NCBI GenBank assembly: GCA_002403305.1
Contig: DHHM01000013.1
Span: 18,728-39,937, forward strand
Length of the DNA: 21,210 nucleotides
Direction of reading: 5' to 3'
DNA from: Bacteroidales bacterium UBA4772
GTDB lineage: Bacteria > Bacteroidota > Bacteroidia > Bacteroidales > VadinHA17
Shown here: piece by piece, positions 1 through 6,749 of the stretch
How the letters are laid out: every line of letters begins with the position of its first letter
Position numbering within the stretch: the stretch's first letter is position 1
Notes under the pieces: generated by a model
What the model was told of the DNA's origin: nothing
Seen by the model: the letters and a program-made list of their open reading frames with translations, nothing else
Databases searched by the model: none
Position numbers and translations under genes: made by a program

Positions 1-361
1 GGGGCGGTTGCTGCTGTCTCTGCTGACCCTGTGGCCGGGATTCGGACTGTCTCTGGTCTTGCTGATCAAGTGCCTTTTGCGGAGCCTTGTCCCGGGGCTT
101 CCTGCCAGCCGACTGCTGCTGTTTCTGCCGGTCAGGCCTCTGTTTTTTCTGCTGGTCCGGACGCTGTCGGGGCCTGTCAGAGGATTGGTCTGCAGGCTTG
201 CCCGATTTGCTGGCATCAGCGGCATCTATAGCCTGCTGATCAAGGATCTTGTAGATAAGATCCTGCTTTTTGAGGAGCTCTGCCCTCTTAATTTTGAGCT
301 GCTTGGCTATTTCCCGCAATTCGGGAACCAGCATCTCGCTCAGTTCAAGAATATCATGCAT
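1..361 (-). CDS. rho: Transcription termination factor Rho, N-terminal part (cut by window edge)
   Basis: The reverse strand from 361 reads MHDILELSEMLVPELREIAK, the start of the Rho N-terminal helical domain, and stays open to the window edge (120 residues). Residues 1-40 form the helical domain. Residues from about 41 onward are low complexity, very rich in Gln, Arg, Pro, Asp and Lys with almost no hydrophobic residues, so probably disordered. The RNA-binding and ATPase domains of Rho, a hexameric RNA helicase that ends transcription, lie outside the window, so the call rests on the N-terminus alone. Bacteroidota Rho proteins are known for a long insertion here. ATG 361 fits the family start; upstream codons are open but unlike Rho. 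It diverges from rpoD across a 313-bp gap. The opposite strand is open here only because of the skewed composition. Confidence 0.85.
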   Translation of the reverse strand, partial: MHDILELSEMLVPELREIAKQLKIKRAELLKKQDLIYKILDQQAIDAADASKSGKPADQSSDRPRQRPDQQKKQRPDRQKQQQSAGRKPRDKAPQKALDQQDQRQSESRPQGQQRQQQPP

Positions 362-674
362 GTTTTTAAAATGTGTAGAGAAATTAAGTAAGATTGATTT
401 CTTTTGGTGAAGTGGGGAACGATAAAATCCCGCCGACTCTGAGACCGGTTTATCACCGGTAATCCGGTGCAATACTACACATAAATTAATTACTATCCAA
501 ATTATCAGATCAAAATAATCGACAGGGTAATAAAATAGAGATCAGGTGATTTGCCCTGTTCAAGAATTGAAGAAAATTAAAATAATTGCACAACTGTTGT
601 TTTATTGAGAAATTTTTAGTAAAATTCGGAACTTTTATTTTAATTAGAAGTATTGACATCTTAACGTATTGTAT
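362..674. other. Divergent intergenic region between rho and rpoD
   Basis: This 313-bp AT-rich gap must hold the promoters of both rho (minus) and rpoD (plus), but I find no full TTTG-N19-TAnnTTTG promoter in either direction. Two pieces of structure are visible. ACCGGT occurs at 444-449 and 455-460 followed by CCGGT at 464-468, so CACCGG (454-459) and CCGGTG (464-469) can form a tight hairpin in the rho leader. ACAGGG (522-527) and CCCTGT (554-559) form a weaker long-loop inverted repeat. I see no small ORF of conserved character. Confidence 0.5.
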
Positions 675-1538
675 ATGCGTCAGTTGAAGATCACAAAGCA
701 GGTCACCAACCGTGACACTCCGTCTCTTGACAAGTACCTTCAGGAGATAGGAAAGGTTGATCTCATTACTCCGGATGAAGAAGTTGCCCTTGCAAGGCGA
801 ATCAGGGCGGGAGACCATGACGCACTTGCCAGGCTGGTAAAGGCAAATCTCAGATTTGTGGTGTCGGTGGCAAAACAGTATCAGAATCAGGGCATGACGC
901 TTCCAGACCTTATCAATGAAGGTAACCTTGGGCTGATCAAGGCTGCTCAGCGCTTTGACGAGACACGGGGCTTCAAGTTCATCTCCTACGCGGTATGGTG
1001 GATCAGGCAGGCCATTTTGCAGTCGCTTGCCGAACAGGCCAGGATCGTCAGGCTGCCCGTTAACAAGATCGGCTCGATAAACAGGATCAACAGGGCCTAC
1101 TCAAAACTGGAACAGGAGTACGAGAGGGAGCCCTCGGCACAGGAGATAGCCGACCTGCTGGAGATAGCCCCTGAGGATGTTAAGGAGGCCATACGCACCA
1201 ACGGTCGTACACTCAGTATGGATGCCCCGATTAGTTCCGAGGAGGACAACAACATGTACGACGTGATGCAGAGCGACGATACACCCAGTCCTGACCGCAA
1301 CCTGATCAATGAATCTCTCTCCTATGAGATTGAAAAGGCGCTGAGTACCCTATCGCCCCGGGAGGCACGGGTGCTAAAGCTTTATTTCGGGATCGGAATG
1401 AAACACCCCTATACCCTTGAAGAGATAGGGGAAGAGATGAAACTCACCCGCGAACGGGTGAGACAGATCAAGGAGAAGGCCATAAAACGAATACAGTTTA
1501 CCACCCGCTGCCGCATTCTTAAGTCTTACCTGGGGTGA
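675..1538 (+). CDS. rpoD: Primary (housekeeping) RNA polymerase sigma factor
   Basis: The 287-residue sigma-70 protein directs core RNA polymerase to housekeeping promoters. It starts MRQLKITKQVTNRDTPSLDK, the conserved N-terminus of Bacteroidota primary sigma factors, and has no region 1.1. Region 1.2 covers about residues 13-47. Region 2 follows, with the core-binding segment NLRFVVSVAKQY and region 2.4 around FKFISYAVWWIRQAI. Region 3 is about 130-205. Region 4 has the helix-turn-helix YTLEEIGEEMKLTRERVRQI and a typical LKSYLG end. I chose ATG 675 over the in-frame TTG at 669 because family members begin MRQL. This sigma factor recognises the unusual TTTG / TAnnTTTG promoters, several of which are seen in this window. 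rpe starts 21 bp downstream on the same strand and may be co-transcribed. Confidence 0.97.
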   Translation: MRQLKITKQVTNRDTPSLDKYLQEIGKVDLITPDEEVALARRIRAGDHDALARLVKANLRFVVSVAKQYQNQGMTLPDLINEGNLGLIKAAQRFDETRGFKFISYAVWWIRQAILQSLAEQARIVRLPVNKIGSINRINRAYSKLEQEYEREPSAQEIADLLEIAPEDVKEAIRTNGRTLSMDAPISSEEDNNMYDVMQSDDTPSPDRNLINESLSYEIEKALSTLSPREARVLKLYFGIGMKHPYTLEEIGEEMKLTRERVRQIKEKAIKRIQFTTRCRILKSYLG

Positions 1539-1559
1539 AGATGAATATATTTTTCTGAC

Positions 1560-2213
1560 ATGAGCCACCTCGTCGCCCCTTCTCTCCTTGCCGCTGACTT
1601 TGCAAACCTTGCATCTGAAGTTGAGATGATCAATGAAAGTGTTGCCGACTGGCTGCACCTTGACATCATGGACGGTGTTTTCGTACCCAATATTTCGTTC
1701 GGTTTTCCGGTTGTGGAGGCTGTTCGCGACCTCTCCGTCAAGCCGCTCGACGTTCACCTGATGATTGTGGACCCTGACAGGTACCTCGAGCGCTTCAGGG
1801 ATGCCGGCGCAACAAACCTCACGGTGCATTATGAGACCTGTCACAACCTACACCGTACAGTGACGGAGATCAGGAAACTGGGTATGAAAGCAGGCGTTAC
1901 TCTCAATCCTCACTCACCGGTGATACTCCTGAGAGATATTCTTCCATACATCGACATGGTGCTGCTAATGACGGTCAATCCCGGTTACGGAGGTCAGACA
2001 TTCATTCCCGGGAGCATCAACAAGATAGGAGAGTTGCGAAGCATGATCGACGAAGACGGATACGATGTCATGATCGAGGTCGACGGCGGTATAGACCTCC
2101 AGAATGCCCCGGTACTGGTTCATGCCGGTGTGGATGTGCTGGTTGCGGGCAGCACCGTTTTCTCTTCATCCGATCCTGTTGAGGTGATCCGCAGGCTCAG
2201 GGAGCCTGTCTGA
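1560..2213 (+). CDS. rpe: Ribulose-phosphate 3-epimerase
   Basis: This enzyme interconverts D-ribulose 5-phosphate and D-xylulose 5-phosphate in the pentose phosphate pathway, in the cytoplasm. The 217-residue protein is the normal family length and is a single TIM barrel. Visible hallmarks are APSLLAADF at the N-terminus, the metal-site strand HLDIMDGVFVPNISFG, HLMIVDP, the phosphate-binding loop MTVNPGYGGQ and the catalytic-Asp strand EVDGGI near the C-terminus. It begins 21 bp after rpoD on the same strand and converges on miaA with only 8 bp between their stop codons. Confidence 0.97.
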   Translation: MSHLVAPSLLAADFANLASEVEMINESVADWLHLDIMDGVFVPNISFGFPVVEAVRDLSVKPLDVHLMIVDPDRYLERFRDAGATNLTVHYETCHNLHRTVTEIRKLGMKAGVTLNPHSPVILLRDILPYIDMVLLMTVNPGYGGQTFIPGSINKIGELRSMIDEDGYDVMIEVDGGIDLQNAPVLVHAGVDVLVAGSTVFSSSDPVEVIRRLREPV

Positions 2214-2221
2214 CACAGGAT

Positions 2222-3127
2222 TCAGATGCCGATCTGATTTGAGATCCAGTCGATTATTCTTTTATGGTCCGTGGCATCAAACCAGGTAATCTCCCCGTCC
2301 CTTTTCCACCATGTCAGTTGCCTGCGCGCATAGCGCCGCGTGTTTCTCTTTATCAGGGAGACGGCCTCCTGGCGGGTGATCGTGCCGTCGAGGAAGCTGA
2401 ACATCTCACGGTATCCTACGGTCCTGAGCGCATTGAGATGACGGTACCCGATCAGCGATGCTGCCTCCTGCTCCAGTCCCTGTTCCATCATGCGTTCTAC
2501 GCGCCTGTCAATGATACTGTGCAGCTCACTTCTGTCACGTGTCAGTCCTGCCTTCAGAATAGAGAAATCACGTTCCCTGACGGTGGCATTCAGGAAGGAG
2601 GAGTAGGGCCTGCCGGTGCTCTCAGCTATCTCGAGGGCACGAAGCAGCCTGCGTGGATTATGCAGGTCAGCCCTGGCATAGTATTCCGGGTCAACAATCC
2701 TGAGTGCCATGCGGAGGGCGGCTATGCCCTCCCTCTCATATATGCCGGCATACTTGCGTCTCACATCCGGGTCAGTATCAGGAATGTCATCCATTCCGCG
2801 GCAGACGGCATCCATATAGAGCATCGATCCTCCGGTCATGACTGCTACCGGGTTCTCCTCAAAGAGAGAGGGTAGCAGGGCGAGTACGTCGCGCTCAAAG
2901 AGGCTGACACTGTAATAGTCTGTTACTGAGAGAAAAGAGACAAAGTGGTGTCGGGCCCTGGCGAGCTGTTGTTCATCCGGCGCGGCGGTGCCGATTTTCA
3001 TCTCACGGTAAAACTGTCGTGAATCACACGAGATGATACTGCACCCCAGACGGGTGGCAAGCTCAATGGCAAACTCAGTTTTTCCCGCCCCGGTAGGGCC
3101 GGGCAGGACAACAAGCCTGTTTTTCAT
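2222..3127 (-). CDS. miaA: tRNA dimethylallyltransferase
   Basis: MiaA transfers a dimethylallyl group from DMAPP to N6 of A37 in tRNAs that read UNN codons. The 301-residue protein has the P-loop GPTGAGKT at residues 10-17, the substrate-binding DSRQFYREMKIGTAAP segment from 35, a GGSMLY loop at 99-104 (more often GGSGLY or GGTGLY), and the conserved tail RRYARRQLTWWKRD. It is the last gene of a minus-strand cluster with the PRiA4_ORF3-like protein (21 bp or less spacing) and the acyl-CoA reductase. Its stop codon lies inside a small perfect palindrome (TCAGAT-GCCG-ATCTGA, 2222-2237) that has no T-run. Confidence 0.97.
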   Translation of the reverse strand: MKNRLVVLPGPTGAGKTEFAIELATRLGCSIISCDSRQFYREMKIGTAAPDEQQLARARHHFVSFLSVTDYYSVSLFERDVLALLPSLFEENPVAVMTGGSMLYMDAVCRGMDDIPDTDPDVRRKYAGIYEREGIAALRMALRIVDPEYYARADLHNPRRLLRALEIAESTGRPYSSFLNATVRERDFSILKAGLTRDRSELHSIIDRRVERMMEQGLEQEAASLIGYRHLNALRTVGYREMFSFLDGTITRQEAVSLIKRNTRRYARRQLTWWKRDGEITWFDATDHKRIIDWISNQIGI

Positions 3128-3148
3128 CCGGTCTGCAGGGGAGAGGGG

Positions 3149-3709
3149 CTAAATATCATCCTCATCCATGCTTTCGATATTGTCAAACTCCGACAGGTCC
3201 TCATCATCGTCGGCATTGAAGAAGATCTCGTCATCAACAACCTCCTCCTCATCATCGTCATCATCATCAGTAACAATCAGGTTGTTGTATTTCTTGCGGG
3301 AAACGCCGCCAAAAGTTACCTGCTTGGGGGGCAGGCCCTTGGATGCTGTACACACCGGGTACTCCCTGTCATCCTCTTCCTTTACCTCACCCACATACTC
3401 TATGAAGAGAGCCCTGTCGTTGAAAAAGTCAAATACATAGAGGAGCTTCTGGTTTTTACGGAAGATAATATCCTCCAGGTCAGCGTTCTCCATCGTTGAA
3501 GAGCCCGCACCCATGTCAAAGAGAGTAAATTCCTCCTCCTTCTCCCAATTGTCAGTAGCCATGTAAAAGGAGGCTATCTGAGATCTGTCAAACTCAAGCT
3601 CTTCCTGGAGGGCATTGTGAAAATCAAGCAGATTTTGGCTGTCGAGAAACTCGAACTCCCTTATAAATGCTTCATCTTCATCAGATAACACCACAAACCT
3701 GTAAACCAT
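3149..3709 (-). CDS. Acidic PRiA4_ORF3-like (IS1096 passenger TnpR-type) protein of unknown function
   Basis: The 186-residue protein resembles the pRiA4b ORF3-like family, annotated in Bacteroidota as 'IS1096 element passenger TnpR family' even though no transposon is present. The N-terminal part (MVYRFVVLSDED..., LDFHNALQ, SFYMATDNWEKEEEFTL, LLYVFDFFNDRALFIEYVGE) has the family look. The last 40 or so residues are strongly acidic, with a run of six Asp and repeated DDD/EEE stretches, encoded by a GAT/GAC/GAG-rich tract. I take the start as ATG 3709 because homologues start M[VI]YRF; an in-frame GTG at 3718 would add three residues. It sits between the acyl-CoA reductase and miaA on the same strand, so probably in one operon. 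Molecular role unknown. Confidence 0.8.
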   Translation of the reverse strand: MVYRFVVLSDEDEAFIREFEFLDSQNLLDFHNALQEELEFDRSQIASFYMATDNWEKEEEFTLFDMGAGSSTMENADLEDIIFRKNQKLLYVFDFFNDRALFIEYVGEVKEEDDREYPVCTASKGLPPKQVTFGGVSRKKYNNLIVTDDDDDDEEEVVDDEIFFNADDDEDLSEFDNIESMDEDDI

Positions 3710-3757
3710 ATCACTCACTTTTTCAAACTGTGCAATTTAATATTTTTTAATATACAT

Positions 3758-4810
3758 TCACAGAATGCTATTTATTTTTAGAACGAAGCGGATGGTATCT
3801 ATATTATCTGCATAATCCCATAATTCGGGCTGTTGCGTTGTTCCAAAGGGAAGATGGCCATGTCCTGCCACACACTGGAGGGTATCTCTGAGCGATTCTG
3901 CCTCTCTCAACGGAATCCCGGGATCATCATAGTATTCATGGTGAAGTACACCCAGCGGAGGTGTCAGCGAGGCTGACTCCTTCAGAAGAATGAAGCCGCC
4001 GTCTGTAAATGACTCCCTGTTGACTGTCATAACCGCCCGGTTGTGGTCAAGGTTCACTGCATACTTGTAGTGTGAGAGGAGGGAGGCGTACCTGCTCCAG
4101 TGTCCGGCGAGGTCGGCCAGATCATACCCTGGTGGCAAGAAGAGCTTTGAGACGTTGCGGCACCCCAGCCCGAAGTATGAGAAGATGTCATCTCCCAGCA
4201 ACTCCAGCTCAGCATCTGTCTCCGTGCCGTCAATGACTGCCATGCTGTTGCGGTTGCGACGGATGATTGAGGGAGTTTTACGAAAATAGTACTCGAAGTA
4301 CCTGGAAGTGTTGTTACTGCCGGTGGCTATCACCATGTCAAATCCTTTCAGGACGCCGTCAATCAGCTCAATAAACGGAGAAAAGGCCGGCTCAATATCG
4401 GTGAGGGTCTGTGCCACAGCCTTGATCAGCAGATCATCCTTACTGCTCAGCCTGGCCTGCAGCCTGTTGCCGGTGATGAGCACGCAGAGCAGGTCATGGA
4501 AGCCGACAAGAGGTATATTGCCGGCCATCACCACCCCTACGGTTACAGGTTCACGTTCTTCATCAAGCTCAGGATAGGCAGAGAGCCAACTGTCAAGCTT
4601 CTCCGGCGTCAGCGTGTTGCCGAGCGAGGAGAGTGCCAGCCTCACATTTTCAGGTGTGAACCAGGGATTGGAGAGATGAACTGAGTCAATCAGGTGCGCA
4701 AATGATCCCGCATAACCGGCAGTAGAGCCGGCAGCAGCTTCACGCATCACGCTGCCAAGGGCAGCGAAGGCTTCAGTTCTCTTCCTGATGGAATAAATAC
4801 CCGTGTTCAC
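3758..4810 (-). CDS. LuxC-type acyl-CoA reductase
   Basis: This 350-residue protein belongs to the LuxC branch of the aldehyde dehydrogenase superfamily, which reduces acyl-CoA or acyl-enzyme to the aldehyde with NADPH. VVMAGNIPLVGFHD at 93-106 matches the nucleotide-fold region. MVIATGSNNTSRYFEYYF follows at 159-176, and Cys217 in YFGLGCRNVSKL is the expected nucleophile. The start is GTG 4810, which lies 6 bp from a perfect -7 box (see the promoter entry). The next in-frame Met (residue 22) would remove the conserved KRxEAFxxLG segment. Bacteroidota homologues are often next to a ferredoxin gene; none is adjacent here. The gene heads a likely operon with the PRiA4_ORF3-like gene and miaA. 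Its physiological substrate is unknown, and no luciferase genes are present. Confidence 0.85.
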   Translation of the reverse strand: MNTGIYSIRKRTEAFAALGSVMREAAAGSTAGYAGSFAHLIDSVHLSNPWFTPENVRLALSSLGNTLTPEKLDSWLSAYPELDEEREPVTVGVVMAGNIPLVGFHDLLCVLITGNRLQARLSSKDDLLIKAVAQTLTDIEPAFSPFIELIDGVLKGFDMVIATGSNNTSRYFEYYFRKTPSIIRRNRNSMAVIDGTETDAELELLGDDIFSYFGLGCRNVSKLFLPPGYDLADLAGHWSRYASLLSHYKYAVNLDHNRAVMTVNRESFTDGGFILLKESASLTPPLGVLHHEYYDDPGIPLREAESLRDTLQCVAGHGHLPFGTTQQPELWDYADNIDTIRFVLKINSIL

Positions 4811-4815
4811 ACGGG

Positions 4816-4823
4816 CAAAGGTA
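4816..4823 (-). promoter_or_regulatory. Candidate -7 box for the acyl-CoA reductase operon
   Basis: The minus strand reads TACCTTTG, a perfect match to the Bacteroidota -7 consensus TAnnTTTG. No good TTTG lies 19-20 bp upstream (the best is TTGC). Transcription would begin around 4808-4811, almost exactly at the GTG codon, which suggests a leaderless mRNA. Confidence 0.45.
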
Positions 4824-4930
4824 TAAAAATGAAAATTGCTTGAGCAAGAGCATAGTTAAGGTTATAAACATTAAATCTCATGCGACTTCCATTCGGCGGG
4901 AACGGTATACAAATTATCTGTCAGTGGCAT

Positions 4931-4957
4931 AAAAAAAGGGAGGCTGGCAGACCTCCC
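4931..4957 (-). terminator. Rho-independent terminator of the blaI-M56 operon
   Basis: On the minus strand, GGGAGG (4957-4952) and CCTCCC (4943-4938) form a 6-bp GC-rich stem over an 8-nt loop, followed directly by seven T (4937-4931). It begins about 22 bp after the stop codon of the M56-TonB gene. Confidence 0.85.
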
Positions 4958-4978
4958 TCAATGAAATGATATTTTTCG

Positions 4979-6211
4979 TCATTTAAGAGCAAAATTTATC
5001 GGTATGGTCATTGAAACCTTTACCGCGACATCCTGCTGGCGCCCGGGGGTCCACTGCGGACTTCCGGCAATCAGATCAAGGGCTGCCTGATCAAGGAGCG
5101 GATCAGCCCCCCGGACAACTTTTGGTTCGGTTACATTACCCTGCTCATCAATAATGAACTGCACCATAACCCTTCCCTGAATTCCCTGTTTCGCGGCTTC
5201 CTCGGGGTATCTCAGGTTGGCACCGACCCAATTCATGAATGCATGGTGGGTAGTATCATCCTGAAAAACAGGCATCTCTTCCACATCAGTGAAAACCTCT
5301 GCCGGAGCTTCCATCTCCGTAACTGCAGGTGCAGCCTCAGTTTTTGCTCCGCTGCGCTCCTTGCAGGAGAAGAGGAACAGCAGCATAAGTGCAAGCGGCA
5401 GTGCCACTGCCATCTTGAGAGAGGAGAGACCTCCCGTTCTTTTCTTTGTCATCATTGTAAATCTGGTTTTAAGGAGTGAGTATTTTGAAAAGCTGTTTGA
5501 AAACAGAGTAACCGGCGTTCTGAATACGGATGCAAGGATCAGTTCCTGGTATGAGTGAATATCCTCCCCTTCGGTAATGCATCTGCTGTCGGCCTCATAT
5601 TCATGAAGTGCCCTGAGGGAGCGACTGACCAGGTAGGCGGCCGGATTGAACCACTGCAGTACAGTGATGAGGCCGGCAAGCAGCAGGTCCCGGTGATGTC
5701 CGAGTGAGATATGTTTCATCTCGTGGCTGATCATCCTCTGAGCCCTGTCGGCCGGCACAGAACTGCTGATGAAGATATGCCCGAAGGCCGAGAAACACAT
5801 ATGATCTTGCGAAGGTACCCGTATAATCCTGCCCTCACGCTTCCCTGAAAGAGAGAGCTTAACCAGCCACAGGGGGAATGCGGTCAGAAGTGCAACGGAA
5901 ACTGCCAGCCCGGCAATGTACATGACCGGCAGAAGTAAAATCAGCGACGGAGTATAACCTGCAGCGGATGACTGAGTCACCACAGTTTCGGGAAGGAGCA
6001 GTGAAGCCATCCCTCCCGGAGGCATGACCGCACCGGTAACAGAGATCCTAAGCTCAAGCAGCGGTACTGCAGCCGAAAAAATCATTGAAGCAATGAGAAA
6101 CCAACGGTTCCTGCCATGAAGGGTGTCATTACGCAGAAATACCAGATAGAATACCCACAGCAGTGTAAGGCAGATGCTGCTTTCAACCACGTATACAAAA
6201 AGCGCGCTCAT
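4979..6211 (-). CDS. BlaR1/MecR1-type M56 metallopeptidase with C-terminal TonB domain
   Basis: This is a 410-residue membrane protein. Hydrophobic segments at about 5-26, 37-52, 89-113 and 266-283 surround a cytoplasmic M56 peptidase with zinc motif HEMKH at 163-167 and the downstream ligand region HEYEAD at 203-208, so the active site appears intact. After the last membrane segment comes an Ala/Glu/Pro-rich linker. A TonB C-terminal domain follows (about 320-409, with RYPEEAAKQGIQGRVMVQFIIDEQG). In the BlaR1/MecR1 family a signal outside the cell triggers cleavage of the partner repressor. Here the usual penicillin-binding sensor domain is replaced by the TonB domain. It overlaps the blaI-like gene by 4 bp (ATGA), so the two are translationally coupled. 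The signal sensed is unknown. Confidence 0.92.
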   Translation of the reverse strand: MSALFVYVVESSICLTLLWVFYLVFLRNDTLHGRNRWFLIASMIFSAAVPLLELRISVTGAVMPPGGMASLLLPETVVTQSSAAGYTPSLILLLPVMYIAGLAVSVALLTAFPLWLVKLSLSGKREGRIIRVPSQDHMCFSAFGHIFISSSVPADRAQRMISHEMKHISLGHHRDLLLAGLITVLQWFNPAAYLVSRSLRALHEYEADSRCITEGEDIHSYQELILASVFRTPVTLFSNSFSKYSLLKTRFTMMTKKRTGGLSSLKMAVALPLALMLLFLFSCKERSGAKTEAAPAVTEMEAPAEVFTDVEEMPVFQDDTTHHAFMNWVGANLRYPEEAAKQGIQGRVMVQFIIDEQGNVTEPKVVRGADPLLDQAALDLIAGSPQWTPGRQQDVAVKVSMTIPINFALK

Positions 6212-6594
6212 CTTTCCTGATTATTGTTATCCTCTTCTCTCCTCATCATCTCCATGATCTCTTCCATATCCTTGATGGTCAGAGAGTCCTCACGGGCAAA
6301 AAAACTTAACATCTTCTGGTATGAGTTTGAAAAATAGTTCCTGACCAGACTGTTTAACCGGCTCTTCCGGTAATCATCCCTTGATATGACCGGAAAGTAC
6401 AGGTGTGTCCTGCCGTAAACTTTGTAATCAATGAAACCCTTTTCAATGAGTATCCTGACAATTGTGCTTACGGTTGAATACGCGGGCTTTGGTTCTTCAT
6501 ACTTCTCAAGCAGATCCTTGATGAACCCTTTTTTTATCCGCCACAAAATCTGCATTATCTCCTCTTCGGCCTTTGTCAGTTCCCTTATCTCCAT
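6208..6594 (-). CDS. BlaI/MecI/CopY-family transcriptional repressor
   Basis: This 128-residue winged-helix protein has the family signature TKAEEEIMQILWRIKKGFIKDLLE followed by YSTVSTIVRILIEKGFI (recognition helix) and a YGRTHLYFPVIS wing. The C-terminal part (about 85-120) is helical and Met/Glu-rich, as expected for dimerisation. Such repressors bind their own promoter as dimers and are cleaved by the cognate M56 peptidase, which is the next gene. I prefer ATG 6594 over GTG 6597 one codon upstream. A perfect -7 box and a repeated operator-like sequence lie just upstream and imply autoregulation. Confidence 0.93.
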   Translation of the reverse strand: MEIRELTKAEEEIMQILWRIKKGFIKDLLEKYEEPKPAYSTVSTIVRILIEKGFIDYKVYGRTHLYFPVISRDDYRKSRLNSLVRNYFSNSYQKMLSFFAREDSLTIKDMEEIMEMMRREEDNNNQER

Positions 6595-6614
6595 CACACA
6601 GTCATTTATAACAG

Positions 6615-6650
6615 CAAATATATAACTAATAAATTAAATATACAACTAAT
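6615..6650 (-). promoter_or_regulatory. Promoter and candidate operator of the blaI-M56 operon
   Basis: The minus strand reads GTTG (6646-6643), a 20-bp spacer, then a perfect -7 box TATATTTG (6622-6615). The sequence AAATATAYAACTAAT (plus strand) occurs at 6616-6630 and 6636-6650: 14 of 15 bases are identical and the period is exactly 20 bp, about two helical turns. One copy covers the -33 element and the other covers the -7 element, as expected for a repressor binding two sites on one DNA face. The leader to ATG 6594 would be about 14 nt. Confidence 0.7.
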
Positions 6651-6738
6651 TCTTTAAATATAATTTCCGTATTATCATTTTGGCCCTCGCGTAAGCAGAA
6701 ATTAATAAAAGCTGTATCTTAGTTCCTTATTTAATGCC

Positions 6739-6744
6739 GGAGGA
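6739..6744 (+). promoter_or_regulatory. Shine-Dalgarno-like site deciding the GTG start of the permease
   Basis: GGAGGA ends 5 bp before GTG 6750. Shine-Dalgarno sequences are rare in Bacteroidota, so this one supports the GTG over other starts; the ATG at 6734 is out of frame. Confidence 0.5.
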
Positions 6745-6749
6745 AGAGC

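Noticed and set aside
8..391. 127-residue plus-strand ORF at the left edge
   Set aside because: It is the complement of rho. The Leu/Arg-rich translation is a by-product of the Gln/Arg-rich codons on the other strand.
600..640. rpoD promoter TTTTATTG ... TAAAATTCG
   Set aside because: Only a partial match to TAnnTTTG in a very AT-rich stretch, where such matches are common.
2205..2237. Palindromes CCTGT/ACAGG and TCAGAT-GCCG-ATCTGA between rpe and miaA as a terminator
   Set aside because: The stems are short and AT-containing and have no T-run on either side; they may simply be chance at convergent gene ends.
2264..2875. 203-residue plus-strand ORF
   Set aside because: It is antisense to miaA and shows no recognisable motif.
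3149..3709. Transposon passenger gene, as the family name suggests
   Set aside because: There is no transposase, inverted repeat or target duplication nearby; it sits in an ordinary operon with miaA.
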